The notes: generated from the sequence alone by a model not told the origin. A stretch of 64,000 nucleotides of DNA from Rhodonellum psychrophilum GCM71 = DSM 17998 (GCF_000381545.1 NZ_KB906678.1:62001-126000), one strand, 5' to 3'. Positions 21,069-31,086 are shown, numbered from the stretch's first letter. Numbers and translations are program-made.

Positions 21069-21081
21069 ATGCTTTTAACAA

Positions 21082-21109
21082 CAAGGATAAAATAAGAAAG
21101 CAATTCCAA
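21082..21109 (-). promoter_or_regulatory. Probable promoter of the cus operon
   Basis: On the minus strand TTG (21109-21107) is followed after 17 bp by TATCCTTG (21089-21082), one mismatch from TAnnTTTG. cusA starts 13 bp further on. No copper-responsive operator was recognised. Confidence 0.4.
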
Positions 21110-21339
21110 GGGATTTCTTTGAACTTTGGAAATGTAAGAAGAAATCGTAACCATAAGCAGATTGGGTATTTATCCTCAAAGCCATGATGGTTTACCGTTA
21201 TGCTGTAAATTCATTTGGAATCTCGCCTCCCCTGGTTTTTTCGGTTGTGAAAACCGATGGGCTTGTAGTAGGGAATAAACGATGTTGGAAAATCTCAATG
21301 CATTGAATTAAGAGATATCCTTAAGAGAAAAGGAAAAAA

Positions 21340-21717
21340 TCAGATCAAAAAAACTTGAATGGAAATATAAATCGGTGTTTTGTGAAGATATGGTGGAGAG
21401 GAGTTAGAAAAACCCAAAACTTTCTCCTTTATGGATGTAGGTATTTGAAATTCAAAAAACTCCGGGACGATACTAGCAATGGGCAAAGTCTGGAAATCCA
21501 GTAAATCGATTTGTTGCTGATCTGTATTGGGGAGATCTAAATTGGAAACATCATCACAACAACCTGGCATGGGTTCCTCACTTGGGCAACAGGTCTTGCT
21601 TTCTGCGTAAAGATTGATAAGCTGAAAATCCTCCCCACAATAATGCATAGAATAACTCAGTCCTGCGTTGAAAAACACAAAAAGAAGGAGAAGCGCTATT
21701 TTTATAAATTGTTTCAA
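21340..21717 (-). CDS. HYC_CC_PP family Cys-rich secreted protein
   Basis: A 125-residue small protein named for its conserved HYC, CC and PP motifs, all present here: SMHYCGEDFQLINLYAESKT, then two Cys pairs in CCPSEEPMPGCCDD, and SSPPYLHKTPIY near the C-terminus. An N-terminal hydrophobic segment (5-22) is a signal peptide or anchor, so the Cys/His part is periplasmic. Members commonly sit next to copper-efflux genes in Bacteroidota; here the gene lies 270 bp upstream of cusA on the same strand. A periplasmic copper-binding role is inference from this context and the Cys/His content. Confidence 0.82.
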   Translation of the reverse strand: MKQFIKIALLLLFVFFNAGLSYSMHYCGEDFQLINLYAESKTCCPSEEPMPGCCDDVSNLDLPNTDQQQIDLLDFQTLPIASIVPEFFEFQIPTSIKEKVLGFSNSSPPYLHKTPIYISIQVFLI

Positions 21718-22066
21718 TGGATGTATTTACGAAACAAAGGTAATGATGTTCGTGATGATAAATGTATAGAATTTTTGTTGAAAATTATAATCGCCTCATT
21801 TTCCGCAAAATGAATCTCTTATGGAAATTTGTTTTTTTATCCAATTCAAGTCCATTTGCATAAATATTGAATTCATTCAACAACCTAAAAGCGACAAAAA
21901 AAAAATCAGTGAAACCCGACAGCATTCCTGAAGGCGGCATGAAACAAACACCAAGCCATCGCCTTACCCAGCAAAAACTAGGCGACCGATGACTTGGATC
22001 AATGGAAGGATTACAAATTCCTGATCTTCCATTTCGATTTCAAATATCCCCAAACGACCTTGGGGC
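21718..22066. other. 349-bp intergenic region
   Basis: AT-rich spacer between the HYC_CC_PP gene start and the SDR stop. It holds an imperfect inverted repeat (21951-21963 with 21981-21997, CCAAGCCATCGCC against CCAAGTCATCGGTCGCC) and a short hairpin at 22048-22065 (CCCCAA/TTGGGG) one base after the SDR stop, which may help end SDR transcription although no T-run follows. No coding potential seen. The promoter of the HYC_CC_PP gene must lie in its left part. Confidence 0.4.
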
Positions 22067-22939
22067 TCATGGCTTTTTTCCCCTGGAAGCCTCCATCATA
22101 TCCCACATTTCCTGAGGTATTGCATCCAGATTATTAAATTCACCAGCGCCTTGAAGCCATTCACCACCATCAATGGTTATGACTTCACCATTGACATAAG
22201 CCGAAAAATCAGACAGGAGATAGGCTGCCAAATTGGCCAATTCCTGATGCTCCCCTACCCTTCCAACAGGTACTTTTTTGGCAGGGTCAAATTTCTTTAC
22301 CAAATCACCTGGAAGCAATCGGCTCCAAGCACCCTCCGTCGGAAATGGGCCTGGCGCGATGGCATTCGATCGGATTTTATACTTGGCCCACTCAACCGCC
22401 AGAGACCTGGTCATTGCCAAAACCCCTGCCTTGGCCGCAGCACTGGGCACGACATAACCGGAACCCGTCCAAGCATAAGTGGTCACGATATTCAAGAAGG
22501 TCCCGGATTGTTTTTCCTTGATCCAATGTTTTCCGGCAGTCAAGGTCACCTGGGAAGTTCCTTTCAAAACAATGTCCAATACGGTATTGAATGCATTGGT
22601 GGAAAGTCTTTCTGTGGGACTGATAAAATTTCCCGCAGCATTGTTCAAGACGGCATGAACCTGACCAAAATGAGCATTTGCGTCTGCCCACATCTTCTCC
22701 ACCTGATCGATTTCACGGACATCGCAGGCCAAGGCCAAAACCTTCCCCCCAGATTCGGCTTCCATTTCCTTTGCTGTTGCTTGCAACACATCCAGTTTCC
22801 TACTGGTGATTACCAGATTCGCCCCTAATTTCAAGAAGTACGAGCCCATGGATTTTCCCAAACCGGTTCCTCCCCCTGTGACCAGGATCGTCTTGCCCTT
22901 CAAAGCGCCTTCTTTTAACATTCCTTCAGTATATAGCAT
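22067..22939 (-). CDS. SDR oxidoreductase, 2,4-dienoyl-CoA reductase-like
   Basis: A 290-residue short-chain dehydrogenase/reductase. The cofactor motif TGGGTGLG is at 21-28 and SRK after beta-2 indicates NADP(H) preference. The active-site region reads YVVPSAAAKAGVLAMTRSLA: the usual YxxxK tyrosine is replaced by Ser, as in peroxisomal/mitochondrial 2,4-dienoyl-CoA reductases, and NAAGNFISPTERLS is also characteristic of that subfamily. Expected job: NADPH-dependent reduction of 2,4-dienoyl-CoA during beta-oxidation of unsaturated fatty acids. No other beta-oxidation gene is adjacent. Confidence 0.85.
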   Translation of the reverse strand: MLYTEGMLKEGALKGKTILVTGGGTGLGKSMGSYFLKLGANLVITSRKLDVLQATAKEMEAESGGKVLALACDVREIDQVEKMWADANAHFGQVHAVLNNAAGNFISPTERLSTNAFNTVLDIVLKGTSQVTLTAGKHWIKEKQSGTFLNIVTTYAWTGSGYVVPSAAAKAGVLAMTRSLAVEWAKYKIRSNAIAPGPFPTEGAWSRLLPGDLVKKFDPAKKVPVGRVGEHQELANLAAYLLSDFSAYVNGEVITIDGGEWLQGAGEFNNLDAIPQEMWDMMEASRGKKP

Positions 22940-23054
22940 CTTGTCAATTCAAATTATTTTGGATTTATAAAAAGGTAAGATAGTTAATCCAATGGGTAAA
23001 AAAAACTATGGTGTCTGGTAAGACCGCTTCATTTTTTTTATAATTCAAAGGAAT

Positions 23055-23062
23055 TAACTTTG
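23055..23062 (+). promoter_or_regulatory. -7 element upstream of the lipoprotein gene
   Basis: TAACTTTG, an exact TAnnTTTG match, 19 bp before the ATG. The -33 region is T-rich but without a clear TTG. Confidence 0.45.
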
Positions 23063-23081
23063 GCATTTGAACTGAGCCAAT

Positions 23082-23948
23082 ATGTTAAAATACATTCTCT
23101 TTCTCTTACTTCTCGTTTCGGCGACCGCCTGTTCGAATGACATCGACCGAAACATCACCACCGATCTCCAGGTAGAAGGAAAGGAGATTTTCAATGTTTC
23201 GCTGGCACTTGAGGAGCCTTTGTATTATGCGTTCCTGACTTTGGACCAATACAGGACTGCGAAGAACGACACATTAAAATCAAATGATTCGCTGCCAAAA
23301 GTCCCTATCGTCCCTGGATGCCCGCTTATCGGTATAGATGAAACCCTCAAATTGGTTACATTGACTTTCTCGAAACAAGTGGATTGTTCAAGTCAAAAAC
23401 TGAAACGAGTCGGAAAGATCACACTTCAATTTCTATCACCCAATGTTTTGGAAAGCAATGTGCTGATGGTATATGATCAATACAGCATCGGAACTACAAA
23501 AATAGAAGGAACCCGGGTTTTTAAGCAAACGCGTGGAGTCTTCCCTCAGAGTAGAAGGACTGAGCTTTTTGAGGACATGTTGATCATTGATGAATTTGGC
23601 TCCTCCACAAAAATATCTGGTAGTTTTGGCCATCAGTTATCTTTTCAAAACGGCACTCTATTGGAATATAAAACATCGGGAAATCTGGAAGGAAGGAATT
23701 TGACTGGAAGAAAAATCAAGATGACCCAAACCAATCCCCGTATTTACAAAACAAATTGCGTGAAACAGGGAATTGTTCTTGCCTCTGAAGGACTTGAAAA
23801 CTGGGAAATATTCAGAACCCCAACCCAATCCTTGCGACACAATCTTGAATATCAACAAGAAGGCGCCTGTGAACCAAAAGCTGTCATTGCCTTGTCCGAT
23901 GGGCGGACTTTGGTATTTAGGCAAGAGGGAACAGAATTAGGAAAGTGA
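23082..23948 (+). CDS. Hypothetical lipoprotein
   Basis: Not recognised. 288 residues with a lipoprotein signal peptide: hydrophobic core LKYILFLLLLVSATAC and lipobox ending at Cys17, so the mature protein is lipid-anchored, probably to the outer membrane or its periplasmic face. The mature part looks beta-rich, with three further Cys residues in the middle and two near the C-terminus (TNCVKQG and EGACEP) that could form a disulfide. Flanked by the divergent SDR and convergent ahcY, so probably monocistronic. Confidence 0.8.
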   Translation: MLKYILFLLLLVSATACSNDIDRNITTDLQVEGKEIFNVSLALEEPLYYAFLTLDQYRTAKNDTLKSNDSLPKVPIVPGCPLIGIDETLKLVTLTFSKQVDCSSQKLKRVGKITLQFLSPNVLESNVLMVYDQYSIGTTKIEGTRVFKQTRGVFPQSRRTELFEDMLIIDEFGSSTKISGSFGHQLSFQNGTLLEYKTSGNLEGRNLTGRKIKMTQTNPRIYKTNCVKQGIVLASEGLENWEIFRTPTQSLRHNLEYQQEGACEPKAVIALSDGRTLVFRQEGTELGK

Positions 23949-24115
23949 TTATTGGAGGCAACAGAAATAATTCCCGGGGAGATTCCCCTTCCATTTAACC
24001 CCACAATTCGCCCTGTTTTTGGACAGGATTTTGAATACCGAAAATAACAGTCTATTATTTTATATTGATCAGGCACACCATTTTATTTGGAATTGATTGG
24101 CAGAGGCATGAACAC

Positions 24116-24156
24116 AAAAAAACCTTTGAAATCTTTTAGACTTCAAAGGCTTTTTA
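24116..24156. terminator. Bidirectional terminator between lipoprotein gene and ahcY
   Basis: Stem CCTTTGAA (24123-24130) with TTCAAAGG (24142-24149), flanked by an A-run on the left and TTTTT on the right, so it can work in both directions. Confidence 0.7.
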
Positions 24157-24179
24157 CTTATGGTGATTTACACTGAATC

Positions 24180-25499
24180 TTAGTATCTGTAATATTCTGG
24201 CTTGAATGGTCCTTGTGGAGTCACGCCGATGTACTCGGCTTGATCTGCGGAAAGCAAATCCAATTCAACACCCAATTTTGAAAGGTGCAAAGCAGCAACC
24301 TTCTCATCAAGATGCTTTGGCAATACATAAACGCCTGGCTCATATTGATCCGTATTGGTCCACAACTCAAGTTGGGCCAAAGTCTGATTCGTGAAGGAAT
24401 TGGACATCACAAAAGAAGGATGTCCCGTACCGCAACCCAAGTTCACCAATCTGCCTTCGGCAAGAACAATGATTTCTTTTCCATCAATCGTATAAAGATC
24501 CACCTGTGGTTTGATGACATCCTTGGTTTGTCCGTAGTTTTTGTTCAACCAAGCCATATCGATTTCATTGTCGAAATGTCCGATATTACAAAGAATGGCC
24601 TTGTCTTTCATGGCGCGAAAATGCACTTCAGAAATAATATTCATATTCCCTGTTGCAGTCACCACAATATCCGCTTCACTGATGGCATTGACCATCTTTT
24701 TCACGGCAAATCCGTCCATGGCCGCCTGAAGGGCACAAATTGGGTCTATTTCAGTAACAATCACCCTTGCACCTGCTCCTTTGAGAGAAGCCGCAGATCC
24801 TTTCCCTACATCACCATAACCTGCGACTACAGCAACTTTACCTGCCATCATCACGTCTGTCGCTCTTCTGATGGCATCCACCAAAGATTCCTTACAGCCA
24901 TATTTGTTGTCAAATTTGGATTTCGTCACAGAATCATTCACGTTGATCGCAGGCATTGGCAAAGTGCCATTTTTCATCCTTTCATACAATCTATGAACAC
25001 CTGTGGTGGTTTCTTCCGAAAGTCCTTTGATTCCAGATACCAATTCCGGAAAATGATCCAACACCATATTGGTCAAATCACCACCATCATCCAAAATCAT
25101 GTTCAATGGATTTCTATCCTCGCCAAAGAAGATAGTTTGCTCAATGCACCAATCAAATTCTTCGGCAGTCATGCCTTTCCAAGCATAAACTGAAATTCCG
25201 GCGGCTGCAATGGCTGCAGCTGCATGATCCTGTGTTGAAAAAATATTGCAGGAGGACCAAGTTACCTCTGCACCTAAGGCAGCAAGGGTTTCTATCAAAA
25301 CTGCTGTTTGGATTGTCATGTGGAGACAACCAGCGATTCTGGCACCTTTCAAAGGTTGTGTCGGCCCAAATTCTTCCCTAAGTGACATTAATCCTGGCAT
25401 TTCTGCCTCGGCAAGCCTGATTTCTTTTCTTCCCCACTCAGCCAGTGAAATGTCTTTCACTTTGAAGTTGATGAATTTATCTGATTTTATTTCGGACAT
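24180..25499 (-). CDS. ahcY: Adenosylhomocysteinase
   Basis: S-adenosyl-L-homocysteine hydrolase, 439 residues, NAD-dependent, splitting SAH into adenosine and homocysteine and so relieving inhibition of methyltransferases. Signatures: [20 protein letters not shown] (57-76), [34 protein letters not shown], the NAD-binding GYGDVGKG (227-234) and the C-terminal PFKPEYYRY typical of the family. Full length. It is monocistronic with its own promoter and terminator. Confidence 0.97.
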   Translation of the reverse strand: MSEIKSDKFINFKVKDISLAEWGRKEIRLAEAEMPGLMSLREEFGPTQPLKGARIAGCLHMTIQTAVLIETLAALGAEVTWSSCNIFSTQDHAAAAIAAAGISVYAWKGMTAEEFDWCIEQTIFFGEDRNPLNMILDDGGDLTNMVLDHFPELVSGIKGLSEETTTGVHRLYERMKNGTLPMPAINVNDSVTKSKFDNKYGCKESLVDAIRRATDVMMAGKVAVVAGYGDVGKGSAASLKGAGARVIVTEIDPICALQAAMDGFAVKKMVNAISEADIVVTATGNMNIISEVHFRAMKDKAILCNIGHFDNEIDMAWLNKNYGQTKDVIKPQVDLYTIDGKEIIVLAEGRLVNLGCGTGHPSFVMSNSFTNQTLAQLELWTNTDQYEPGVYVLPKHLDEKVAALHLSKLGVELDLLSADQAEYIGVTPQGPFKPEYYRY

Positions 25500-25539
25500 A
25501 TTTAAGATTTTAAAGAGTTTATTTCAAGAATTAAAATTC

Positions 25540-25547
25540 AAATTTAC
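25540..25547 (-). promoter_or_regulatory. -7 element upstream of ahcY
   Basis: TAAATTTG on the minus strand, 40 bp before the ahcY ATG; a T-rich stretch lies where the -33 element is expected. No SAH riboswitch-like structure was recognised in the short leader. Confidence 0.4.
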
Positions 25548-25578
25548 AGCATTTTGACACAAAAAGAAAACCTGATTT

Positions 25579-26334
25579 TCACAAAAAGGTAACTTCTTTA
25601 AAGCCATAATGGTTCTTGGTTCCGTTTTCTTTTTCGATGATTAGCTTTCCTTCCTGAGTGATTCCGGTAATTCTACCCAGGAATTTCTCACCATCCTCAT
25701 AGCTTTTCAATTCCCCAAATTGATACAGGTTTTGGATATAAGAAGCACGGAGGAATTCCCTTCCCCCTTTTTTGAGCATCATGTATTTTTTTTCCAAAGC
25801 CTGAATGAGCAGTTTAAAAACCTCCCACCTGTCAAATTCCAAACCTGACAGGTTGTACAGGGAACTGGCACCTGAAATCGCGAAATCTTTTTGATTGATG
25901 TTCAAACCAATGCCAATCACAGAAAAATCAATTCCTCTGCTTCCAATACTGTTTTCGATCAGGATACCACCGATTTTCCCTTCGGATTCATGATAAAGAT
26001 CATTGGGCCATTTGACCTTCAAACCATTGGCATAATCATTCAAAACTTCCCAAATCGCAAGGGATACGGCTATATTCATGTCAAACTGTTCAGTGGGATC
26101 GAGGAAATCAGGCCTCAGTATTATGGAAAAAGTCAAATTTTTACCCGCCTCGCTTTGCCATTGGTTCCCTCTTTGTCCCCTACCTTTGGTTTGTTTTTCA
26201 GAAATGATGATACTTCCTTCGGCAGCCACCTTTGCCTTGACTCTTTCCATGGCAAGGTCATTGGTCGAATGACACTCTGTCAGAGAAATAATATCTTTCC
26301 CCAAAAAAATCGTATTGGCAAGGAATTTATACAT
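25579..26334 (-). CDS. birA: Biotin--[acetyl-CoA-carboxylase] ligase
   Basis: Class I biotin protein ligase of 251 residues, without the N-terminal DNA-binding domain, so it is an enzyme only and not a repressor. The biotinyl-AMP loop KGRGQRGNQW lies at 50-59; KVKWPNDLYHESEGKIGGIL and SVIGIGLNIN are the other active-site signatures. It activates biotin with ATP and attaches it to the carboxyl-carrier protein. Divergent from rsfS, with 83 bp between starts, an arrangement frequent in this phylum. Confidence 0.94.
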   Translation of the reverse strand: MYKFLANTIFLGKDIISLTECHSTNDLAMERVKAKVAAEGSIIISEKQTKGRGQRGNQWQSEAGKNLTFSIILRPDFLDPTEQFDMNIAVSLAIWEVLNDYANGLKVKWPNDLYHESEGKIGGILIENSIGSRGIDFSVIGIGLNINQKDFAISGASSLYNLSGLEFDRWEVFKLLIQALEKKYMMLKKGGREFLRASYIQNLYQFGELKSYEDGEKFLGRITGITQEGKLIIEKENGTKNHYGFKEVTFL

Positions 26335-26417
26335 TGTAATTAGTTAATTTGTCTTTCAATTTGGATATTTAAATTCTGTAAAGCGGAATCCGAAATATAC
26401 GTTAAATAAAAAAATAT

Positions 26418-26765
26418 ATGACAGCAGAAGCGCTGAGTAAAGTAATTGTAAAAGGAATGGAAGAAAGAAAAGCTTCCGACATTGTCGTAATGGACCTGAG
26501 AGGCTTGAAAAATTCATTCACTGATTTTTTTGTGATTTGTTCAGGAAATTCTGACACCCAGATTGAAGCCATTTCCGAATCCGTAGAAGCAGAGGTTCAA
26601 AAAACCAATAAGGAAAAGCCTTGGAGAAGTGAAGGGAAGAATAACAAAGAATGGATCCTAATGGACTATGTGAATGTTGTAGTTCATATTTTCCTGAAGG
26701 ACAAAAGACAGTTCTATGGACTCGAAGAATTGTGGGGCGATGCCGAAGTGAAGCATATTGATTGA
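26418..26765 (+). CDS. rsfS: Ribosomal silencing factor RsfS
   Basis: 115-residue RsfS/YbeB/Iojap protein that binds ribosomal protein uL14 and blocks 30S-50S joining under starvation. Conserved stretches: IVVMDLRGLKNSFTDFFVIC, SDTQIEAISESVEAEV and a C-terminal DYVNVVVHIFLKDKRQFYGL with LEELWGDAE. First gene of a two-gene unit with ftsH, 66 bp upstream of it. Confidence 0.95.
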   Translation: MTAEALSKVIVKGMEERKASDIVVMDLRGLKNSFTDFFVICSGNSDTQIEAISESVEAEVQKTNKEKPWRSEGKNNKEWILMDYVNVVVHIFLKDKRQFYGLEELWGDAEVKHID

Positions 26766-26831
26766 AAATCGATTTGAACTTTCACTTTCCAAATTCGTTT
26801 TACTACAAGTTAAAAGAATAACAAGCAAGCA

Positions 26832-28886
26832 ATGAGCGAGAAGACTAAAAATAAAAGTTTCTTACCAAAAACACCTCAAAAGCCGAATTTTCAGCTCTGG
26901 TTGATCATCACCGCGGTCATCGTCTTGATAGGCGTCACGTGGTTCAATCAGCGGAGTGCTGTGATTGACGTCACGCTAAAAAAGTTTGAGGACATGTATC
27001 TGGCGAACGATGTGTCAAAAGTGGTGGTCATCTACAATCAAAACTCCGTAGAAGTCACACTTAGACCAGAGTCTCTACAGAACAACAAATACAAAGATGA
27101 ACTGGAAGCCAATAGCCCGTTTTTCAATCCAACAGGCCCGCATTATCAGGTCAGAATCGCATCCGTAGATAAGTTCATTGAATATTTCGATGCCTTGGAG
27201 GCGGATATGCCGATTGATTCCAGGATTGGATATACCGCAAAAACCCAAGAAAGCTGGACCAATTGGTTCTCAAGCTTCGGCTTCCTCATACTTTTGTTCC
27301 TACTGTTTTGGATCATGATGCGAAGAATGTCCGGACCAAGCGGACCAGGTGGCCAAATATTCAATGTGGGTAAATCCAAAGCGCAATTATTTGATGCAGA
27401 TACCAAAATCAAAATTACTTTTGATAACGTGGCTGGATTGGATGAGGCCAAGGAAGAAGTTCAAGAAATCGTTGAATTTCTGAAGACCCCTGCAAAATTC
27501 ACCAAATTGGGAGGTAAAATTCCTAAGGGTGCATTGTTGGTAGGACCTCCAGGGACAGGTAAAACTCTTTTGGCGAAAGCTGTTGCAGGCGAAGCTGGCG
27601 TTCCATTCTTTACTTTGTCAGGTTCTGATTTCGTAGAGATGTTTGTCGGAGTTGGTGCTGCACGTGTAAGGGATCTGTTCAAACAAGCCAAGGAAAAAGC
27701 CCCTTGTATTATATTTATCGATGAAATTGATGCCATTGGTAGGTCTCGGGGCAAAGGTCAAATGCCTGGTTCAAACGATGAGCGTGAAAACACATTGAAT
27801 TCCCTTTTGGTGGAAATGGATGGTTTTGGCACAGATTCAGGTGTTATCGTCTTGGCTGCGACCAACAGACCTGACGTATTGGACAGCGCTTTGTTGAGAG
27901 CTGGACGATTTGACAGACAAATCAGCATTGACAAACCGGATATCGTGGGAAGGGAAGCCATCTTCAAGGTGCATTTGGCACCCATAAAAGTGGCAGATGA
28001 CATTGACCCGAAGAAACTGGCGGCCCAAACCCCGGGTTTTGCGGGAGCAGAAATTGCCAACGTGTGCAACGAAGCCGCGTTGATCGCCGCAAGGAGAAAC
28101 AAATCTGCGGTGGACATGCAGGATTTCCAAGATGCCGTTGACCGTGTCATTGGTGGATTGGAAAAGAAAACCAAAATCATTTCTCCTGAAGAAAAGAGAA
28201 TTGTGGCTTACCATGAGGCAGGTCATGCAGTGGCGGGTTGGTTCCTTGAGCATGCGGATCCATTGGTGAAAGTAAGTATTGTTCCTAGGGGAATCGCAGC
28301 CTTGGGCTATGCGCAGTATCTTCCAAAAGAACAGTTCCTTTATCAAACCGAACAACTTTTGGATGAAATCTGTATGACATTGGGAGGAAGAGCTGCAGAA
28401 GAGATTATCTTTGGCAAGATCTCCACCGGAGCCTTGAGTGATTTGGAAAGAGTAACCAAAGTTGCCTATTCCATGGTCACTGTTTATGGTATGAATGACA
28501 AGATCGGAAACGTTTCTTTCTACGAAAGCAAAGGAAACGACTACAAGATGACAAAGCCCTATTCCGAAACCACTGCTGAAACCATCGATGAGGAAGTCCG
28601 AAAACTTATCTCTCAGGCATATGAAAGGACGAAAGCTTTATTGAACAGCAAAAAGGCTGAGGTAGAAACTTTGGCCCAAGAACTTCTCGAGAAAGAAATC
28701 ATATTCCAATCTGATTTGGAAAGGTTGATTGGAAAGAGACCCTTTGCCAAGGAGACCACTTATGAGGCCTATACCAAGAAAGTACCTGTTAAAGTTGAGG
28801 TTTCAGAAAAAGAAGTCGCTAAAGACGAAAAACCTGAAGATCCTGCTGAAGCGGAAGTTCAAAACATCAGTGAAAACAAAGATTGA
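26832..28886 (+). CDS. ftsH: ATP-dependent zinc metalloprotease FtsH
   Basis: Membrane-bound AAA+ protease, 684 residues, degrading damaged membrane proteins and short-lived regulators such as LpxC in some species. Order: TM1 at about 21-38, periplasmic domain, TM2 at 147-163, AAA domain with Walker A GPPGTGKT (238-245), Walker B FIDEID (295-300) and second region of homology ATNRPDVLD, then the M41 protease with zinc motif HEAGH (461-465). The C-terminal tail (about 650-684) is acidic and Lys/Glu-rich, probably disordered. The lipid A operon is in the same window but far away (58 kb). Confidence 0.97.
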   Translation: MSEKTKNKSFLPKTPQKPNFQLWLIITAVIVLIGVTWFNQRSAVIDVTLKKFEDMYLANDVSKVVVIYNQNSVEVTLRPESLQNNKYKDELEANSPFFNPTGPHYQVRIASVDKFIEYFDALEADMPIDSRIGYTAKTQESWTNWFSSFGFLILLFLLFWIMMRRMSGPSGPGGQIFNVGKSKAQLFDADTKIKITFDNVAGLDEAKEEVQEIVEFLKTPAKFTKLGGKIPKGALLVGPPGTGKTLLAKAVAGEAGVPFFTLSGSDFVEMFVGVGAARVRDLFKQAKEKAPCIIFIDEIDAIGRSRGKGQMPGSNDERENTLNSLLVEMDGFGTDSGVIVLAATNRPDVLDSALLRAGRFDRQISIDKPDIVGREAIFKVHLAPIKVADDIDPKKLAAQTPGFAGAEIANVCNEAALIAARRNKSAVDMQDFQDAVDRVIGGLEKKTKIISPEEKRIVAYHEAGHAVAGWFLEHADPLVKVSIVPRGIAALGYAQYLPKEQFLYQTEQLLDEICMTLGGRAAEEIIFGKISTGALSDLERVTKVAYSMVTVYGMNDKIGNVSFYESKGNDYKMTKPYSETTAETIDEEVRKLISQAYERTKALLNSKKAEVETLAQELLEKEIIFQSDLERLIGKRPFAKETTYEAYTKKVPVKVEVSEKEVAKDEKPEDPAEAEVQNISENKD

Positions 28887-28906
28887 TATTATCAGTAAAA
28901 GCATAA

Positions 28907-28933
28907 AAGCCTCCCACAATCGGGAGGCTTTTT
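28907..28933 (+). terminator. Intrinsic terminator after ftsH
   Basis: Stem AAGCCTCCC (28907-28915) with GGGAGGCTT (28922-28930), loop of 6, followed by TTT. It lies 21 bp after the ftsH stop. Confidence 0.85.
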
Positions 28934-28982
28934 CATTTCTGTTACCTGTATTTTTTTATCTTTGAAAAATCATTCCCAAAAC

Positions 28983-29741
28983 ATGAACATTCAACTTCAT
29001 CAAAAGAAAGTTTTTTTCGCCTCGGATTTCCATTTGGGGGCACCTGATGAAAAAAGCAGCAAGATTCGCGAAGATAAAATCATTCAATGGCTGAATTCAA
29101 TCGAAGACGAAGCCGCTGCCATCTTTTTGGTTGGGGACATATTTGATTTTTGGTTTGAATATGAAAAAGTCGTTCCAAAAGGATTTATTCGGTTTCTAGG
29201 TAAAATCGCGCAACTAAGGGATAAAAATATCCCAATTTGTTTTTTCACGGGAAACCATGACCTGTGGATGAAAAATTATTTTACCGATGAACTTGGGATA
29301 CCCGTACATCAAAACCCAATAGAACTTCAGATCGAAAACAAAAAGTTTTTGATTGGACATGGTGATGGATTAGGACCTGGGGACAACAGGTATAAAATCC
29401 TGAAAAAAATCTTCACCAACAGTGCATGCCAATGGCTTTTCAAATGGGTACATCCAGATCTTGGGATAAAGTTTGCCCAAAAATGGTCAGGCAGCAGCCG
29501 CATCACCAATGACCTGAAAAACGAAAACGAATTCAAAGGTGAAGATGAATGGCTATGGCAGTATTGCAAAACCATTCAAGAACACCGCCATTTTGATTAT
29601 TATATATTTGGCCACCGCCATCTCCCACTGGATCTTCCCGTTGGCAAATCATCGCGATATTTCAATTTGGGAGAATGGGTAAATCACTTTACCTATGGTG
29701 AATTTGACGGCAAGGAATTTAAAATCAAAACCTTTCAATGA
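28983..29741 (+). CDS. UDP-2,3-diacylglucosamine hydrolase-like metallophosphoesterase (LpxH type)
   Basis: Calcineurin-like phosphoesterase of 252 residues. All five metal-binding blocks are seen: FASDFHLGAP, GDIFDF, TGNHD, GHGDGLGPGD and FGHRHLP. Together with a Trp/Phe-rich cap this is the LpxH layout: hydrolysis of UDP-2,3-diacyl-GlcN to lipid X in lipid A synthesis at the cytoplasmic membrane. This one is the better LpxH candidate of the two related genes in the window because of its length and the GDGLGPGD block. ATG 28983 chosen over TTG 28962. Its stop overlaps the next gene start (ATGATG). Confidence 0.85.
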   Translation: MNIQLHQKKVFFASDFHLGAPDEKSSKIREDKIIQWLNSIEDEAAAIFLVGDIFDFWFEYEKVVPKGFIRFLGKIAQLRDKNIPICFFTGNHDLWMKNYFTDELGIPVHQNPIELQIENKKFLIGHGDGLGPGDNRYKILKKIFTNSACQWLFKWVHPDLGIKFAQKWSGSSRITNDLKNENEFKGEDEWLWQYCKTIQEHRHFDYYIFGHRHLPLDLPVGKSSRYFNLGEWVNHFTYGEFDGKEFKIKTFQ

Positions 29742-30568
29742 TGACAAGGATGTTCCTGGTTTTGACTTCCATGCTCCTCACATTTGGAGGATTTGCACAG
29801 ACATCAACATGGAATCAACATGCCAATATCCCGTTGGAAAGAATCCATCAGGTTTCTATGGATAACCAAGGGTTTATCTTCGTTGCCAATCTAGAGGGGA
29901 ATATTTCCCAATTCGACAGAGATGGGAACTTCCAAAATATTTTCTCTCCAAGCAGGCAAGGCCGATTGTCTCAATTAGAGGCTTCTTGGACAGTTAACAT
30001 CTTTACTTTTTCTACTGATCTTCAGGAATATCGAATTCTAGATCGCTTTCTCAATCCCATCACCGAAAACAAAATCCAACAGGATAATATTTTTTTAGCC
30101 AAGGCTGCCACATTGGGCAATAACAATATCATTTGGGTCTTTGACGAGTCCGATTTTTCTCTGAAACAATTGGATTACCGACGCAACCTGGTCATCCAAC
30201 AGCAACCTTTAAACCTTGTTCTGAAAAATTCGGACCTTGAAATCATCGAAATCAAAGAATACCAAAACATGGTTTTCTTGAATATCAAAAACGAAGGAGT
30301 ATATATTTTTGATAATCAAGCAAATTTTATTCGGTCCCTTCCGATTGTGTTGGATCTAAAATTATCTTTTTGGAAAAACAATCTGGTATTTATTTCAAAA
30401 GGAGAAATAATCCTCATGAATTTCCAGTCGGGGATACAAGAAAAAATTCCTCTTCCGGCAAACTCAAACTCTAAAAATATTTTGGTCAACCCAAATTCGG
30501 TGCTGCTATTCGACCCAGGCCAAATATCCATCTACAAAAAAGAAGATACGCCACTTCGCAACAAATGA
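29738..30568 (+). CDS. Hypothetical secreted protein, beta-propeller-like
   Basis: Not recognised by name. 276 residues with a signal peptide (MMTRMFLVLTSMLLTFGGFAQ) cut near residue 21, so periplasmic or surface. The rest is beta-rich with repeats of the type 'G.IFVAN..G.I..FD..G.F' and 'GVYIFDNQANFIRSLP', typical of blades of a six-bladed (NHL/YVTN-like) propeller, although the length allows only about four or five blades. Translationally coupled to the LpxH-like gene. Function unknown. Confidence 0.8.
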   Translation: MMTRMFLVLTSMLLTFGGFAQTSTWNQHANIPLERIHQVSMDNQGFIFVANLEGNISQFDRDGNFQNIFSPSRQGRLSQLEASWTVNIFTFSTDLQEYRILDRFLNPITENKIQQDNIFLAKAATLGNNNIIWVFDESDFSLKQLDYRRNLVIQQQPLNLVLKNSDLEIIEIKEYQNMVFLNIKNEGVYIFDNQANFIRSLPIVLDLKLSFWKNNLVFISKGEIILMNFQSGIQEKIPLPANSNSKNILVNPNSVLLFDPGQISIYKKEDTPLRNK

Positions 30569-30613
30569 AAAATACCCGGAAAAGCTGAAAAACAGTTTCC
30601 CGGGTATTTTTTG
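30568..30613. terminator. Bidirectional terminator
   Basis: Stem AAAATACCCGG (30569-30579) with CCGGGTATTTT (30600-30610), A-run left and T-run right. It serves both the propeller gene and the convergent FKBP gene. Confidence 0.8.
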
Positions 30614-30630
30614 AATATCATTGAGATTGA

Positions 30631-31059
30631 TTATATAATTTCAACCAGTTTGATGTCAAATATCAAGTCCTGACCTGCCAAAGGATGGTTTGCATCCAAT
30701 GTTATTTTTTCGGCATCCACGTTCACCACCTTTACAGGCATCGGTTGACCGTTTTGGCCCTGAAGACTTAACTCCATTCCAACTTCTGGCTTGATATGCT
30801 CAGGAACCTCTGTCAAAGGTATCTCCACCATCATATCTTCTCTCTTTTCACCATAGGCCTCTACAGAAGGAATCGTGATGCTCTTGTCGTCACCGATTGC
30901 CATGCCGTAAACAGCTGCATCAAATCCTTTGATCATATTTCCATCACCAAGGGTAAATTGAAGCGGCTCCCTATTCTCGGATGAGTCGAAAACCGTTCCG
31001 TCGGTTAACTTTCCTGTGTAGTGAACTTTTACTGAATTTCCTTTGCTTGCTACTGACAT
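30631..31059 (-). CDS. SlyD-like FKBP-type peptidyl-prolyl isomerase
   Basis: 142-residue prolyl isomerase with an inserted IF (chaperone) domain, like SlyD: VKVHYTGKLTDGTVFDSSE and PLQFTLGDGNMIKGFDAAVYGM form the FKBP core, GEKREDMMVEIPLTEVP starts the IF insertion, and ITLDANHPLAGQDLIFDIKL returns to the core. It lacks the His/Cys-rich nickel-binding tail of enterobacterial SlyD. Cytoplasmic folding helper. Monocistronic. Confidence 0.92.
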   Translation of the reverse strand: MSVASKGNSVKVHYTGKLTDGTVFDSSENREPLQFTLGDGNMIKGFDAAVYGMAIGDDKSITIPSVEAYGEKREDMMVEIPLTEVPEHIKPEVGMELSLQGQNGQPMPVKVVNVDAEKITLDANHPLAGQDLIFDIKLVEII

Positions 31060-31086
31060 AATATTTTTTTAGATTTTGTAATGACA

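Noticed and set aside
24285-25193. 302-codon open frame on the plus strand
   Set aside because: It is antisense to ahcY over its whole length and shows no recognisable motif; ahcY itself is unmistakable.
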